Assembly (NCBI GenBank): GCA_964415245.1
Contig: CAYQAJ010000172.1
Coordinates: forward strand, 1 to 11,122
DNA from: CAYQAJ01 sp964415245
GTDB taxonomy: Bacteria > Planctomycetota > Planctomycetia > Pirellulales > Pirellulaceae
Length of the DNA stretch: 11,122 nt
Direction of reading: 5' to 3'
Position 1 is the stretch's first letter. Every line of letters starts with the position of its first letter. Positions 5,957-11,122 of the stretch are shown here, piece after piece. The notes beneath the pieces were generated by a model. The model was not told the origin of the DNA. It searched no databases and was given only the letters and a program-made list of their open reading frames with translations. A program made the translations under genes and the position numbers.

Positions 5957-5990
5957 TTGACAATTGCCCGGAGCAAACTAGGGTTACAAT
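5957..5990 (+). promoter_or_regulatory. Promoter-like boxes upstream of the small RNA candidate
   Basis: A perfect -35 hexamer TTGACA (5957-5962) is followed by a good -10 TACAAT (5985-5990), but the 22-bp spacer is too long for a standard sigma-70 promoter. Better-spaced but weaker pairs exist: TTGACA with TAGGGT (5979-5984, 16 bp) and TTGCCC (5964-5969) with TACAAT (15 bp). The assignment is tentative. Confidence 0.35.
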
Positions 5991-5993
5991 GCA

Positions 5994-6080
5994 CCGGCGC
6001 CGCGGGGAGTGGTGCCGGCTGAAGTAGCGCGGCGGGGATAGCTCGGAGCTGGAGGGGACCCCGCCGCGTTCTTTCATTTC
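5994..6080 (+). ncRNA. Candidate small RNA with two hairpins and own terminator
   Basis: CCGGCGCC (5994-6001) can pair with GGTGCCGG (6011-6018) through seven Watson-Crick pairs and one G-U. Ten bases later CGCGGCGGGG (6028-6037) pairs perfectly with CCCCGCCGCG (6059-6068), with an inner AGCT/AGCT stem (6040-6043, 6047-6050), and is followed by the U-rich TTCTTTCATTTC. With promoter-like boxes just upstream, this reads as a transcript of roughly 80 nt ending at an intrinsic terminator. It matches no RNA family I know. Alternatively the second hairpin is a back-up terminator for nadC read-through. Confidence 0.4.
6028..6080 (+). terminator. GC-rich 10-bp stem followed by U-rich tract
   Basis: The perfect stem 6028-6037 / 6059-6068 is followed on the plus strand by TTCTTTCATTTC. 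The T-tract is interrupted, so strength is moderate. On the minus strand no T-run follows, so it points to plus-strand transcription rather than to rpsU. Confidence 0.55.
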
Positions 6081-6182
6081 TTGGCCGCCGGCAACGTGGG
6101 TTCGGCAGTCCTACCTGGTTCGGCCGACACGCCCAGCGCGAAGCTTCGCCCCGGCCAAAGGAACTGGGAAGAAAGCGGGATC

Positions 6183-6398
6183 TCAGCGAGCCCCGCCACG
6201 CGCCCCGCCCACGGGCGTCACTACGCGGCGCGATCGACGCTCGGCCCGCAAGCGGGCCCGGCGCTTGATTTCGCTCGGCTTCTCATAGTACTCGCGCCTG
6301 CGCATTTCCTTCTTGATACCGCTGCGTTCAACGAGCTTGCGGAAGCGGCGCACCGCTTCCTGAATGCTCTCGCGATCACGAACCAAAAGCTTTACCAC
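6183..6398 (-). CDS. rpsU: 30S ribosomal protein S21
   Basis: S21 is a small basic protein of the 30S subunit near the anti-Shine-Dalgarno end of 16S rRNA and is needed for initiation on natural mRNAs. The 71-residue product starts (V/M)VKLLVRDRESIQEAVRRFRKLVERSGIKKEMRRREYYEKPSEIKRR, the full S21 pattern, followed by a basic tail. The last residues, VVTPVGGARGGAR, extend beyond the usual end with an RGG-like tract. The start is GTG at 6398, directly after a strong GAGGAGG Shine-Dalgarno (6403-6409, 4 nt spacing). The frame stays open upstream to 6467, but that part has no S21 similarity. A good promoter lies at 6516-6545. Usual partners dnaG and rpoD are not adjacent; the gene stands alone between convergent nadC and a divergent small frame. 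Confidence 0.97.
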   Translation of the reverse strand: MVKLLVRDRESIQEAVRRFRKLVERSGIKKEMRRREYYEKPSEIKRRARLRAERRSRRVVTPVGGARGGAR

Positions 6399-6841
6399 TC
6401 GTCCTCCTCTGCAAAGGTTAAAGATCGCCCAAAAGCCGCCCGCGGGGACACCCTGCCCCCGTCGCAATGTTGCCCCCGTTTTCCCGACTGACGCCGGCTC
6501 GCATCAGGGGGCGCGATTGTACCTCAATCGGCAGCCCGCTGTCCAGACGCACACTGTCCCGTGACAAACACGCCTTGGTGTGCCGCTGGCCGCTTCATTT
6601 TGCCCCGCCGCACCTGTTTCGCCGGTCGTTAACTCCCGTGCATCTTCCGCAGCCGGCACAGCACGACGCTGGCCCCTCACACTCGACTGGGCCGACGGGC
6701 CGCACCGATGTCTTTCTGCGGCCGACGTTGCTCCGACGGTGGCCCCCACAGGCGCTTCCAGTTCGCCAGCCGCTAGAATCCCACCACGGCGCCCCTTGCC
6801 GAGCCCCTTCCCGCCTGATTTCGCGACCGGTGTTCAATCGC
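6399..6841. other. rpsU leader/promoter and gene-poor space
   Basis: The first 120 bp are the rpsU leader and promoter. The rest (about 6546-6841) has open frames in several phases caused by high GC, but none with a ribosome binding site or recognisable motifs. A -10-like TAGAAT at 6774-6779 lies upstream of the small frame at 6842 without a properly spaced -35. I see nothing else there. Confidence 0.55.
6516..6545 (-). promoter_or_regulatory. Sigma-70-type promoter of rpsU
   Basis: Read on the minus strand: -35 TGGACA (6545-6540, five of six consensus bases), an 18-bp spacer, and -10 TACAAT (6521-6516, five of six). Transcription would start near 6509, giving an rpsU leader of about 110 nt. 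The leader can form a GC-rich hairpin (CGGGG with CCCCG, about 6453-6472) before the Shine-Dalgarno, a possible place for control of S21 synthesis. Confidence 0.7.
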
Positions 6842-7009
6842 ATGATCGCCTACGACCAGACCGCGCTAATGCTGGACGAGCTCGAGGCCCGACACGACGC
6901 GGTCATTGAGCAGCTCGATGAGTTGATCGACCGCCTGGAGACGCTTCTGCGCGAACACGGCGCGACGGCGTACCACGGCGACGCATCGCCCGACAAAGCC
7001 GCGGCGTGA
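6842..7009 (+). CDS. Small hypothetical coiled-coil protein
   Basis: This 55-residue frame encodes MIAYDQTALMLDELEARHDA, then VIEQLDELIDRLETLLREHG and a polar tail ATAYHGDASPDKAAA. Residues about 7-40 show a clear heptad-like pattern of Leu/Ile/Val with Glu, Asp and Arg, so a single amphipathic helix or short coiled coil is likely. No signal peptide, Cys pair or known domain. The frame is open far upstream (to 6467) but the coiled-coil character starts at this ATG, and the upstream part is Pro/Arg/Ser-rich chance translation. There is no evident Shine-Dalgarno, which lowers confidence. It is divergent from rpsU and convergent with the UbiB-type gene. I do not recognise the family. Confidence 0.5.
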   Translation: MIAYDQTALMLDELEARHDAVIEQLDELIDRLETLLREHGATAYHGDASPDKAAA

Positions 7010-7081
7010 CAGCATTCGCGAGGCAGTCGACGACCACCACTGCGTTCCATCTTCAGGCAGCAGCGCTCTTCTCATGCCCGG

Positions 7082-7109
7082 CTGAAAACTGAAAACTGCA
7101 CACTGAAAA
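7082..7109. repeat. Four tandem copies of a 7-bp unit (CTGAAAA)
   Basis: Units at 7082, 7089 and 7103 are exact CTGAAAA; the third unit (7096) is CTGCACA. Blocks of AAAACTGAAAACTG are familiar to me as dispersed intergenic repeats in planctomycete genomes, which I cannot verify here. The array lies between the 55-residue frame and the convergent UbiB-type gene. Confidence 0.8.
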
Positions 7110-7132
7110 CTCTGGCCGAATTGGCAGAGTTT
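7107..7132 (-). terminator. Possible terminator of the UbiB-type gene
   Basis: AAACTCTG (7107-7114) pairs perfectly with CAGAGTTT (7125-7132) around a 10-nt loop. Read on the minus strand it lies about 25 nt after the stop of the UbiB-type gene and runs into TTTTC. The stem is AT-rich and 8 bp, so strength is modest; on the plus strand it ends in TTTG and could act both ways. Confidence 0.45.
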
Positions 7133-7156
7133 GTCGGCCGCGCCGTACGACCGCAT

Positions 7157-8848
7157 CTACTCCTTCTGATCCAGGTGCCCCGACTTGCGGATCGCCCACA
7201 TCAGTCGCAGGCCGATGAGGATGCTCACGATGCATCCGCTCAAACCCAGAAGCGAGATTTTGGTCATACCGGCGAAGTAGGTGTTCACGGGGAATAACAA
7301 CGGCGGCACCTGCAAGCTGAGCATCACGGCCGAGCCGAGGAACAGGGCGCTGGTAAGAAACCCCAGCACCAGGCGGTTCACCGAGGGTCCCAGTCGGCGG
7401 TGATCGAGGTGTACGTCGAATTTGCCGCTGCGCACCTGTTCCAGAATCTCGATGACCCGCTGCGGCATCACTTCGGCCAGGTGCTCCAGCTCCATATACA
7501 GCCGGCGCATCCGCTTGAATTGTCGGATGGGCGAAAATCGCCGCAATACCAGCGTTCGCTGGTAGGGGCGCATGACCTCCATCAGGCTGAACTTCGGAGT
7601 CAGCATGCGGCCCGTGCCTTCCATCGTGACCAGCACTTTAATGAGCAGCGCCATCTGCGCCGGCAGCAGAATTTTGTGGCGGCGGATCATCTCGATCATG
7701 TCGTTCAGCGCGCCGCTGAGGTCGAACTGATCGAGCGACTGCGTGGCGTACTGCCCCACGAAGTCGGCCACGTCGATCGACAGGGCCCCCTCATCCAGCT
7801 TGGCGGGCGTCATGCCCACGCGGCGGATGAGCGAGGTGAGCATGGGCACGTCGCGCTGCACGATGGCCAGCAGCATGTCTTCGATCGCCTCGCGGAGCCG
7901 TTCGTCGATGCGGCCCACCATGCCGAAGTCCAACAGCCCGATTACATTACCCGGCAGGATGACGATGTTGCCGGGATGCGGGTCGGCGTGGAAAAATCCG
8001 TGCTCGAAGATCATTCTCAGGTACAGGTCGGCCCCGCGGCGGGCGATCTCCTCCCGGTCCACTCCCGCGGCCGCCAATCCGGCGAGATCGTCGAGCTTCA
8101 GACCCTCGATGCGGTCCATCGTTAGCACGCGGGGGGTACACAGCTCGGCAATGGGGCAGGGGATGCGCACGGTCGGGTCGTCGGCGAATTGCTCGGCGAA
8201 CTGTTGCAGGTTGCGCTCCTCGCGGCCGAAATCCAACTCGCGCCGTAAGGTGCGCCCCAATTCCGCCGCGGTGGCGGCGGGCCGATACGGCGCGAACTCC
8301 GGCAGCCGCTCGGCAAGCTGCGCCAGACCCAACAGAATCTCCAGGTCCTCATTCACCTTTCGCTCGATTCCCGCGTGCTGCACCTTCACCACGACCGGCT
8401 CGCCGTCGGTCAGGACCGCCCGGTGCACCTGGCCGATCGACGCCGAGGCGATAGGCGTTTCCTCAAACTCCTGGAACAGCTCGTCCAGCGGCTGGCCCAG
8501 CTCGTTTTCGACCGTGCGGCGAATCTGCTCGAATTTGTCGGCCGGGGCGTCGGTTTGAAGCTGTCGTAGCTCCTGTGCCAGCGCAACCCCCACCAGATCG
8601 GGGCGCGTGCTCACGAGCTGGCCCATCTTGATGAACGTCGGGCCCAATTCCGACAGCGCCAGACGGATGCGCGTTTCGTGCGTCATCCGCGCCAGCGCCT
8701 CGCCGTCGCGGGCCTTGAGCTGGTCCTTGACGAAATCGATGTTGAGCCGGCTCAGCCAGTCGGCCAGTCCGTACTTGCTCGCCACCGAGAGAATCTCGGT
8801 GAACCGTTTGACGTTGCGGTAGATGTGGGGAATGGAGCGGAGTTTCAT
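7157..8848 (-). CDS. UbiB/AarF/ABC1-family atypical kinase
   Basis: These membrane-associated kinase-like proteins support quinone (ubiquinone or related) synthesis and lipid homeostasis; UbiB itself acts as an ATPase rather than a proven protein kinase. The 563-residue product shows all family hallmarks: the KxGQ signature in FIKMGQLVSTRPDLV (72-86), the Ala-rich nucleotide loop ASASIGQVHRA (134-144), the ATP-site Lys in VVVKVQH (152-158), the catalytic-loop variant FFHADPHPGNI (285-295) and the metal-binding DFG in GLLDFGMVG (304-312). Two membrane segments near the C-terminus (about 493-513 and 530-552) anchor it, as in UbiB. No quinone biosynthesis gene is adjacent, so the substrate pathway is unknown; planctomycetes mainly use menaquinone, which makes the name ubiB unsafe. 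ATG 8848 overlaps the stop of a tiny upstream frame (8845-8865); its own ribosome binding site is poor. Confidence 0.96.
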   Translation of the reverse strand: MKLRSIPHIYRNVKRFTEILSVASKYGLADWLSRLNIDFVKDQLKARDGEALARMTHETRIRLALSELGPTFIKMGQLVSTRPDLVGVALAQELRQLQTDAPADKFEQIRRTVENELGQPLDELFQEFEETPIASASIGQVHRAVLTDGEPVVVKVQHAGIERKVNEDLEILLGLAQLAERLPEFAPYRPAATAAELGRTLRRELDFGREERNLQQFAEQFADDPTVRIPCPIAELCTPRVLTMDRIEGLKLDDLAGLAAAGVDREEIARRGADLYLRMIFEHGFFHADPHPGNIVILPGNVIGLLDFGMVGRIDERLREAIEDMLLAIVQRDVPMLTSLIRRVGMTPAKLDEGALSIDVADFVGQYATQSLDQFDLSGALNDMIEMIRRHKILLPAQMALLIKVLVTMEGTGRMLTPKFSLMEVMRPYQRTLVLRRFSPIRQFKRMRRLYMELEHLAEVMPQRVIEILEQVRSGKFDVHLDHRRLGPSVNRLVLGFLTSALFLGSAVMLSLQVPPLLFPVNTYFAGMTKISLLGLSGCIVSILIGLRLMWAIRKSGHLDQKE

Positions 8849-8865
8849 CGGCTGGCCGTCGTCAT
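8845..8865 (-). other. Seven-codon upstream frame overlapping the UbiB-type start
   Basis: On the minus strand ATG (8865) ACG ACG GCC AGC CGA TGA ends within the ATG of the kinase gene (ATGA overlap). GGAAGG (8869-8874) lies 3 nt before this ATG, while the kinase start itself has no good Shine-Dalgarno within reach. This arrangement would allow translational coupling. It may be chance; the spacing of 3 nt is short. Confidence 0.25.
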
Positions 8866-9162
8866 TTGCCTTCCATTGTATCTTGCACTTCAGTTACCCG
8901 CCACGAGCCGCAAGAGCAACGGTACGCAGCGACGCATTTCCACTCGGTCAGCCGCGACGCGTTTCCACCTGGTTAGCCGCGACGCACCAGCGGAGCGCGC
9001 CCCCAACCGTGGGTCAATCGGCACACTTCACACGCCCCCTACGAGTACTTCGCTCCAGCCCCGCGGCGCTTGACCCGCCGACGTTCATCAACGACACTTT
9101 AACGACCATCGGTTGTCGCCCGCGCGGCGGCCGAAATCTCCCCGGACTTTGCGAGGAAAACC
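8849..9162. other. Divergent intergenic region, UbiB-type kinase / beta-propeller gene
   Basis: This 314-bp space contains the tiny frame above, a 25-bp tandem repeat (8929-8978) with a third partial unit, and near 9070 a TTGACC without a well-placed -10. No protein gene or RNA gene is supported. Confidence 0.6.
8929..8998. repeat. Tandem 25-bp repeat plus partial unit
   Basis: Two directly adjacent 25-bp units (8929-8953 and 8954-8978) match at 21 of 25 positions, and all four differences are transitions. Both have the form GCGACGCRTTTCCAC followed by YYGGTYAGCC. A third unit starts GCGACGC at 8979 but continues ACCAGCGGAGCGC. The last block translates to SRDAPAERA in one frame, a string I associate with planctomycete repeat DNA; this is recollection only. 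Confidence 0.75.
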
Positions 9163-10455
9163 ATGATTCGCCTCCCCGTTGCGATTGGTGTGTTGTGCCC
9201 GGCGTTACTTGTGGGCGCTCTTTGCGTTGCCGAAGCGCGTGCCGAAAACTGGCCGCAGTGGCGCGGCCCGCAGCTCAATGGCATCAGCAGCGAAACCGAC
9301 CTCCCCGTCAAGTGGAGCAAGACCGAGAACGTGGCCTGGCGCTTGCCGTTGCCCGGTCCCGCCGGGTCGACCCCCGTGGTGTGGGACGACCGCATTTTTC
9401 TGACCACTGTCGACGGCGAGGAACTGCTGCTGGTGTGCGTCAGCACGAAGGGCGAAAAGCTCTGGCAGCAGCTCGTGGGGCGAGGCAACAAGGTGGTGCG
9501 CGGCGGGGAGGGCAACACCGCGTCTCCCTCCCCCTCGACCGACGGTAAGCACGTATGGACTTTTATGGGCAACGGCTTGCTGGCCTGCTACACGATCGAC
9601 GGCGATGAGGTGTGGAAGCTCGACGTGCAGGACCGCTACGGTCGCCTCAAGATCGATTATGGAATGACCACCTCCCCGCTGCTGGACGGCGACCGCCTCT
9701 ACCTGCAGCTCATTCACGGCGACGGCAACCCCAACACCCGCGAAGCCACCGTCGTGTGTCTCGATGGGGCCACGGGCGCTGAAATCTGGAAGCACGCTCG
9801 CGCCAGCGACGCCCGAAACGAGTGCGAAAGCTCGTACGCTTCCCCCACGCTCTACCGCGACGACCAGCGCGAGTTTCTCATCACGCATGGCGCCGACTTT
9901 GTCGTTGCGCACAGCCTAGAGGACGGGCACGAGCTGTGGCGGTGCGGCGGGCTCAACAGCAAAACGAGTTACAATCCCACGCTGCGCTTCGTGGCCTCGC
10001 CGGTGGCCGTGCCCGGCTACATCGTCGTTCCCTCGGCCAAACGCGGGCCGGTCATCTGCCTGAAGCCCGACATTTCGGGCGACGTGACGGACAACGAATC
10101 GGCATACCACTGGATCCAGCGCAGCGGCACGCCCGACGTTCCCTCGCCGCTCGTTCACGACCGCTTGGTGTACATGTGCAGCGAAGAGGGAGTTCTTTCG
10201 TGCGTTGAGGCGGAAAGCGGCAAGCAGCTTTACAAAGAGCGAACGTCGCCGGGCTTTTTCCGCGCCTCGCCCGTCTATGGCGATGGAAAGGTGTACGTCG
10301 CGTCGCGCAACGGCATGGTCACGGTGGTCAAGGAAGGTGAGAAATTCGAGGTTCTTTCGCAGAACGACATGGAAGAGACGCTCACGGCCTCGCCGGCCAT
10401 TTCCAACGGGCGGATCTACCTCCGCACTTATGAGGCGCTGTACGCGATCGAATGA
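9163..10455 (+). CDS. Secreted PQQ-type beta-propeller repeat protein
   Basis: The 430-residue product has a Sec signal peptide (hydrophobic core at about 4-23; likely cleavage after AEARA, residue 27) and a mature start ENWPQWRGP typical of planctomycete outer-space beta-propeller proteins. The rest is a series of propeller blades of the PQQ/YVTN kind, each with a beta-strand pair ending in patterns such as LACYTIDGDEVWK, VVCLDGATGAEIWK, VAHSLEDGHELWR, LSCVEAESGKQLYK and a closing GRIYLRTYEALYAIE. The length fits one seven- or eight-bladed propeller. The repeat fold is also found in PQQ dehydrogenases and in BamB, but no PQQ-dehydrogenase catalytic signature was noticed, so an enzyme role is not claimed. 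ATG 9163 has GAGGA 5 nt upstream. It is alone on its strand, convergent with the antiporter gene. Its ligand or partner is unknown. Confidence 0.93.
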   Translation: MIRLPVAIGVLCPALLVGALCVAEARAENWPQWRGPQLNGISSETDLPVKWSKTENVAWRLPLPGPAGSTPVVWDDRIFLTTVDGEELLLVCVSTKGEKLWQQLVGRGNKVVRGGEGNTASPSPSTDGKHVWTFMGNGLLACYTIDGDEVWKLDVQDRYGRLKIDYGMTTSPLLDGDRLYLQLIHGDGNPNTREATVVCLDGATGAEIWKHARASDARNECESSYASPTLYRDDQREFLITHGADFVVAHSLEDGHELWRCGGLNSKTSYNPTLRFVASPVAVPGYIVVPSAKRGPVICLKPDISGDVTDNESAYHWIQRSGTPDVPSPLVHDRLVYMCSEEGVLSCVEAESGKQLYKERTSPGFFRASPVYGDGKVYVASRNGMVTVVKEGEKFEVLSQNDMEETLTASPAISNGRIYLRTYEALYAIE

Positions 10456-10501
10456 GTTTCGGCACGGTCAGGCCGGATTTACCCATACGCGGGACAATGA
10501 G

Positions 10502-10597
10502 CAATGGCCAAATCTCCATGACCAATTCCGGCGCGCCCGAGGTTCGTCATTGGCCATTGAGACATTGGTCATTCGCCGGTTGAGGCATCCGGCGCGC
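10502..10597. repeat. Interleaved inverted and direct repeats after the propeller gene
   Basis: CAATGGCCAA (10502-10511) is inverted at 10550-10559, and ATGACCAAT (10518-10526) is inverted at 10564-10572, so the pairs are interleaved (A B A' B') rather than nested. TCCGGCGCGC occurs directly at 10527-10536 and 10588-10597. The region is the whole convergent space between the propeller and antiporter genes. No T-run follows any stem, so it is not a clear terminator. Confidence 0.7.
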
Positions 10598-11122
10598 TCA
10601 CGACTCACTGGCGTGTTCAGCCGTCTCGGGCGTTGGCCATAACCGCCGTGCGAGCGGGGCGACTGTGAGTCCCTGTACGATGATCGAGAATACGACGATC
10701 ACGTAGGTCACCGCCACGATTACCTCGCGCGAGGAGACGGCGGCATCGGATGCAGTCGCGCTCTCGCTGAGAGTAGCGGGGAGCGACAGGGCCAGCGCAA
10801 CGGAAATCCCACCTCGCAGTCCGCCCCACGTCAGCATGGTGACGGCGCCCCGCCCGATCGGTCGCCACCGTCTGATCACGCTTGCGGGGATTCCGACCGC
10901 CGTCAGCCGTGCCAGGAGCACGATCGGCACCAAAAGCGCACCGGCCAGTAGATACCGGCCTGTGAACGTGAGCACCAGCGCCTCCAGGCCGATGAGCAAG
11001 AAGAGCACGGCGTTCAGGATTTCATCGACCAGCTCCCAGAAGGTATCGAGGTGCTCGCACGTTTGCGGCGACATGGCCAGGATGCGGCCGCGGTTGCCGA
11101 TCAACAGCCCCGCCACCACCAT
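10598..11122 (-). CDS. Na+/H+ antiporter, CPA1 (NhaP/NHE) type, C-terminal part
   Basis: The frame runs from the right edge to TGA at 10600-10598: 174 residues, the C-terminal part of a cation/proton antiporter. Visible are about five to six membrane segments and family motifs: VVAGLLIGNRG at the start, LVDEILNAVLFLLIGLEAL (31-49), ARLTAVGIPA, and the signature TMLTWGGLRGGISVALALSLP (94-114) with the conserved GGLRG Arg. The last segment (about 134-155) is EVIVAVTYVIVVFSIIVQGL, followed by a short cytosolic tail. These proteins exchange Na+ (or K+) for protons across the inner membrane to control pH and salt. The Met codon at the very edge is most likely internal, because the family has several more membrane helices before this point, including the ion-binding Asp pair, which are outside the window. 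It is convergent with the propeller gene. Confidence 0.92.
   Translation of the reverse strand: MVVAGLLIGNRGRILAMSPQTCEHLDTFWELVDEILNAVLFLLIGLEALVLTFTGRYLLAGALLVPIVLLARLTAVGIPASVIRRWRPIGRGAVTMLTWGGLRGGISVALALSLPATLSESATASDAAVSSREVIVAVTYVIVVFSIIVQGLTVAPLARRLWPTPETAEHASES

Larger units (their letters stand above)
5793..6182. other. Structured intergenic region between nadC and rpsU
   Basis: This 390-bp convergent space has no supportable protein gene. It holds, in order, the split terminator with the REP-like palindrome, a 10-bp inverted repeat (5887-5926), promoter-like boxes (5957-5990), a two-hairpin candidate small RNA with a terminator (5994-6080), and a 12-bp self-complementary site GCGAAGCTTCGC (6138-6149). 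No convincing terminator for rpsU on the minus strand was seen. Confidence 0.7.

Noticed and set aside
6034..6056. tRNA-like start (GGGGATAGCTC...) in the candidate small RNA
   Set aside because: It resembles the acceptor and D-arm of a tRNA, but no anticodon arm, T-arm (GGTTCRA) or CCA end follows; the G-run instead pairs in the terminator stem.
6138..6149. 12-bp palindrome GCGAAGCTTCGC as an rpsU terminator
   Set aside because: It has no loop and no following T-run on the minus strand; too short to support a function.
6467..6841. Upstream in-frame extension of the 55-residue protein
   Set aside because: The translation is Arg/Pro/Ser-rich without pattern, overlaps the rpsU promoter, and lacks a ribosome binding site.

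Overview
The window is GC-rich (by eye above 60%) and looks like a chromosomal segment from a planctomycete, probably of the Pirellula group. The evidence is a secreted PQQ-type beta-propeller protein starting its mature part with ENWPQWRGP, short lipoproteins ending their signal in GLFTxGCGG, and intergenic repeats whose chance translations (NPKRKRG / SLTLRV, SRDAPAERA) I remember from planctomycete genomes. The taxonomy is inference; there is no rRNA here.

Layout, left to right. An ECF sigma factor gene (minus, cut by the left edge) lies divergent to two small lipoprotein genes (plus, 803-994 and 1393-1875) whose mature parts are almost pure low-complexity repeat. A strong hairpin terminator at 1976-2008 separates these from uvrB (minus), preceded on the same strand by a membrane-anchored ComEA-type helix-hairpin-helix gene. 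A 23-bp perfect inverted repeat sits between those two. nadC (plus) diverges from the comEA gene. Its terminator appears to have been split by a 50-bp REP-like palindrome. A stretch of about 390 bp follows with several hairpins and a possible small RNA that has its own terminator. Then come rpsU (minus, with a good promoter and a leader of about 110 nt), a possible 55-residue coiled-coil protein (plus), a UbiB/ABC1-type kinase gene (minus), the secreted beta-propeller gene (plus) and the C-terminal half of a CPA1-type Na+/H+ antiporter (minus, cut by the right edge).

The genes do not form one pathway. They cover housekeeping functions (nucleotide excision repair, NAD synthesis, translation, probable quinone/lipid metabolism), one regulator, and cell-envelope proteins. 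Most neighbours are divergent or convergent, so transcription units are short; the only same-strand neighbour pairs are the two lipoproteins and comEA-uvrB. I found no tRNA or rRNA, no CRISPR array, no transposase and no phage genes. The unusual content is in the intergenic spaces: at least five different palindromic or tandem repeats, one apparently inserted into a terminator, and one small-RNA candidate. No previously undescribed multi-gene system is evident.
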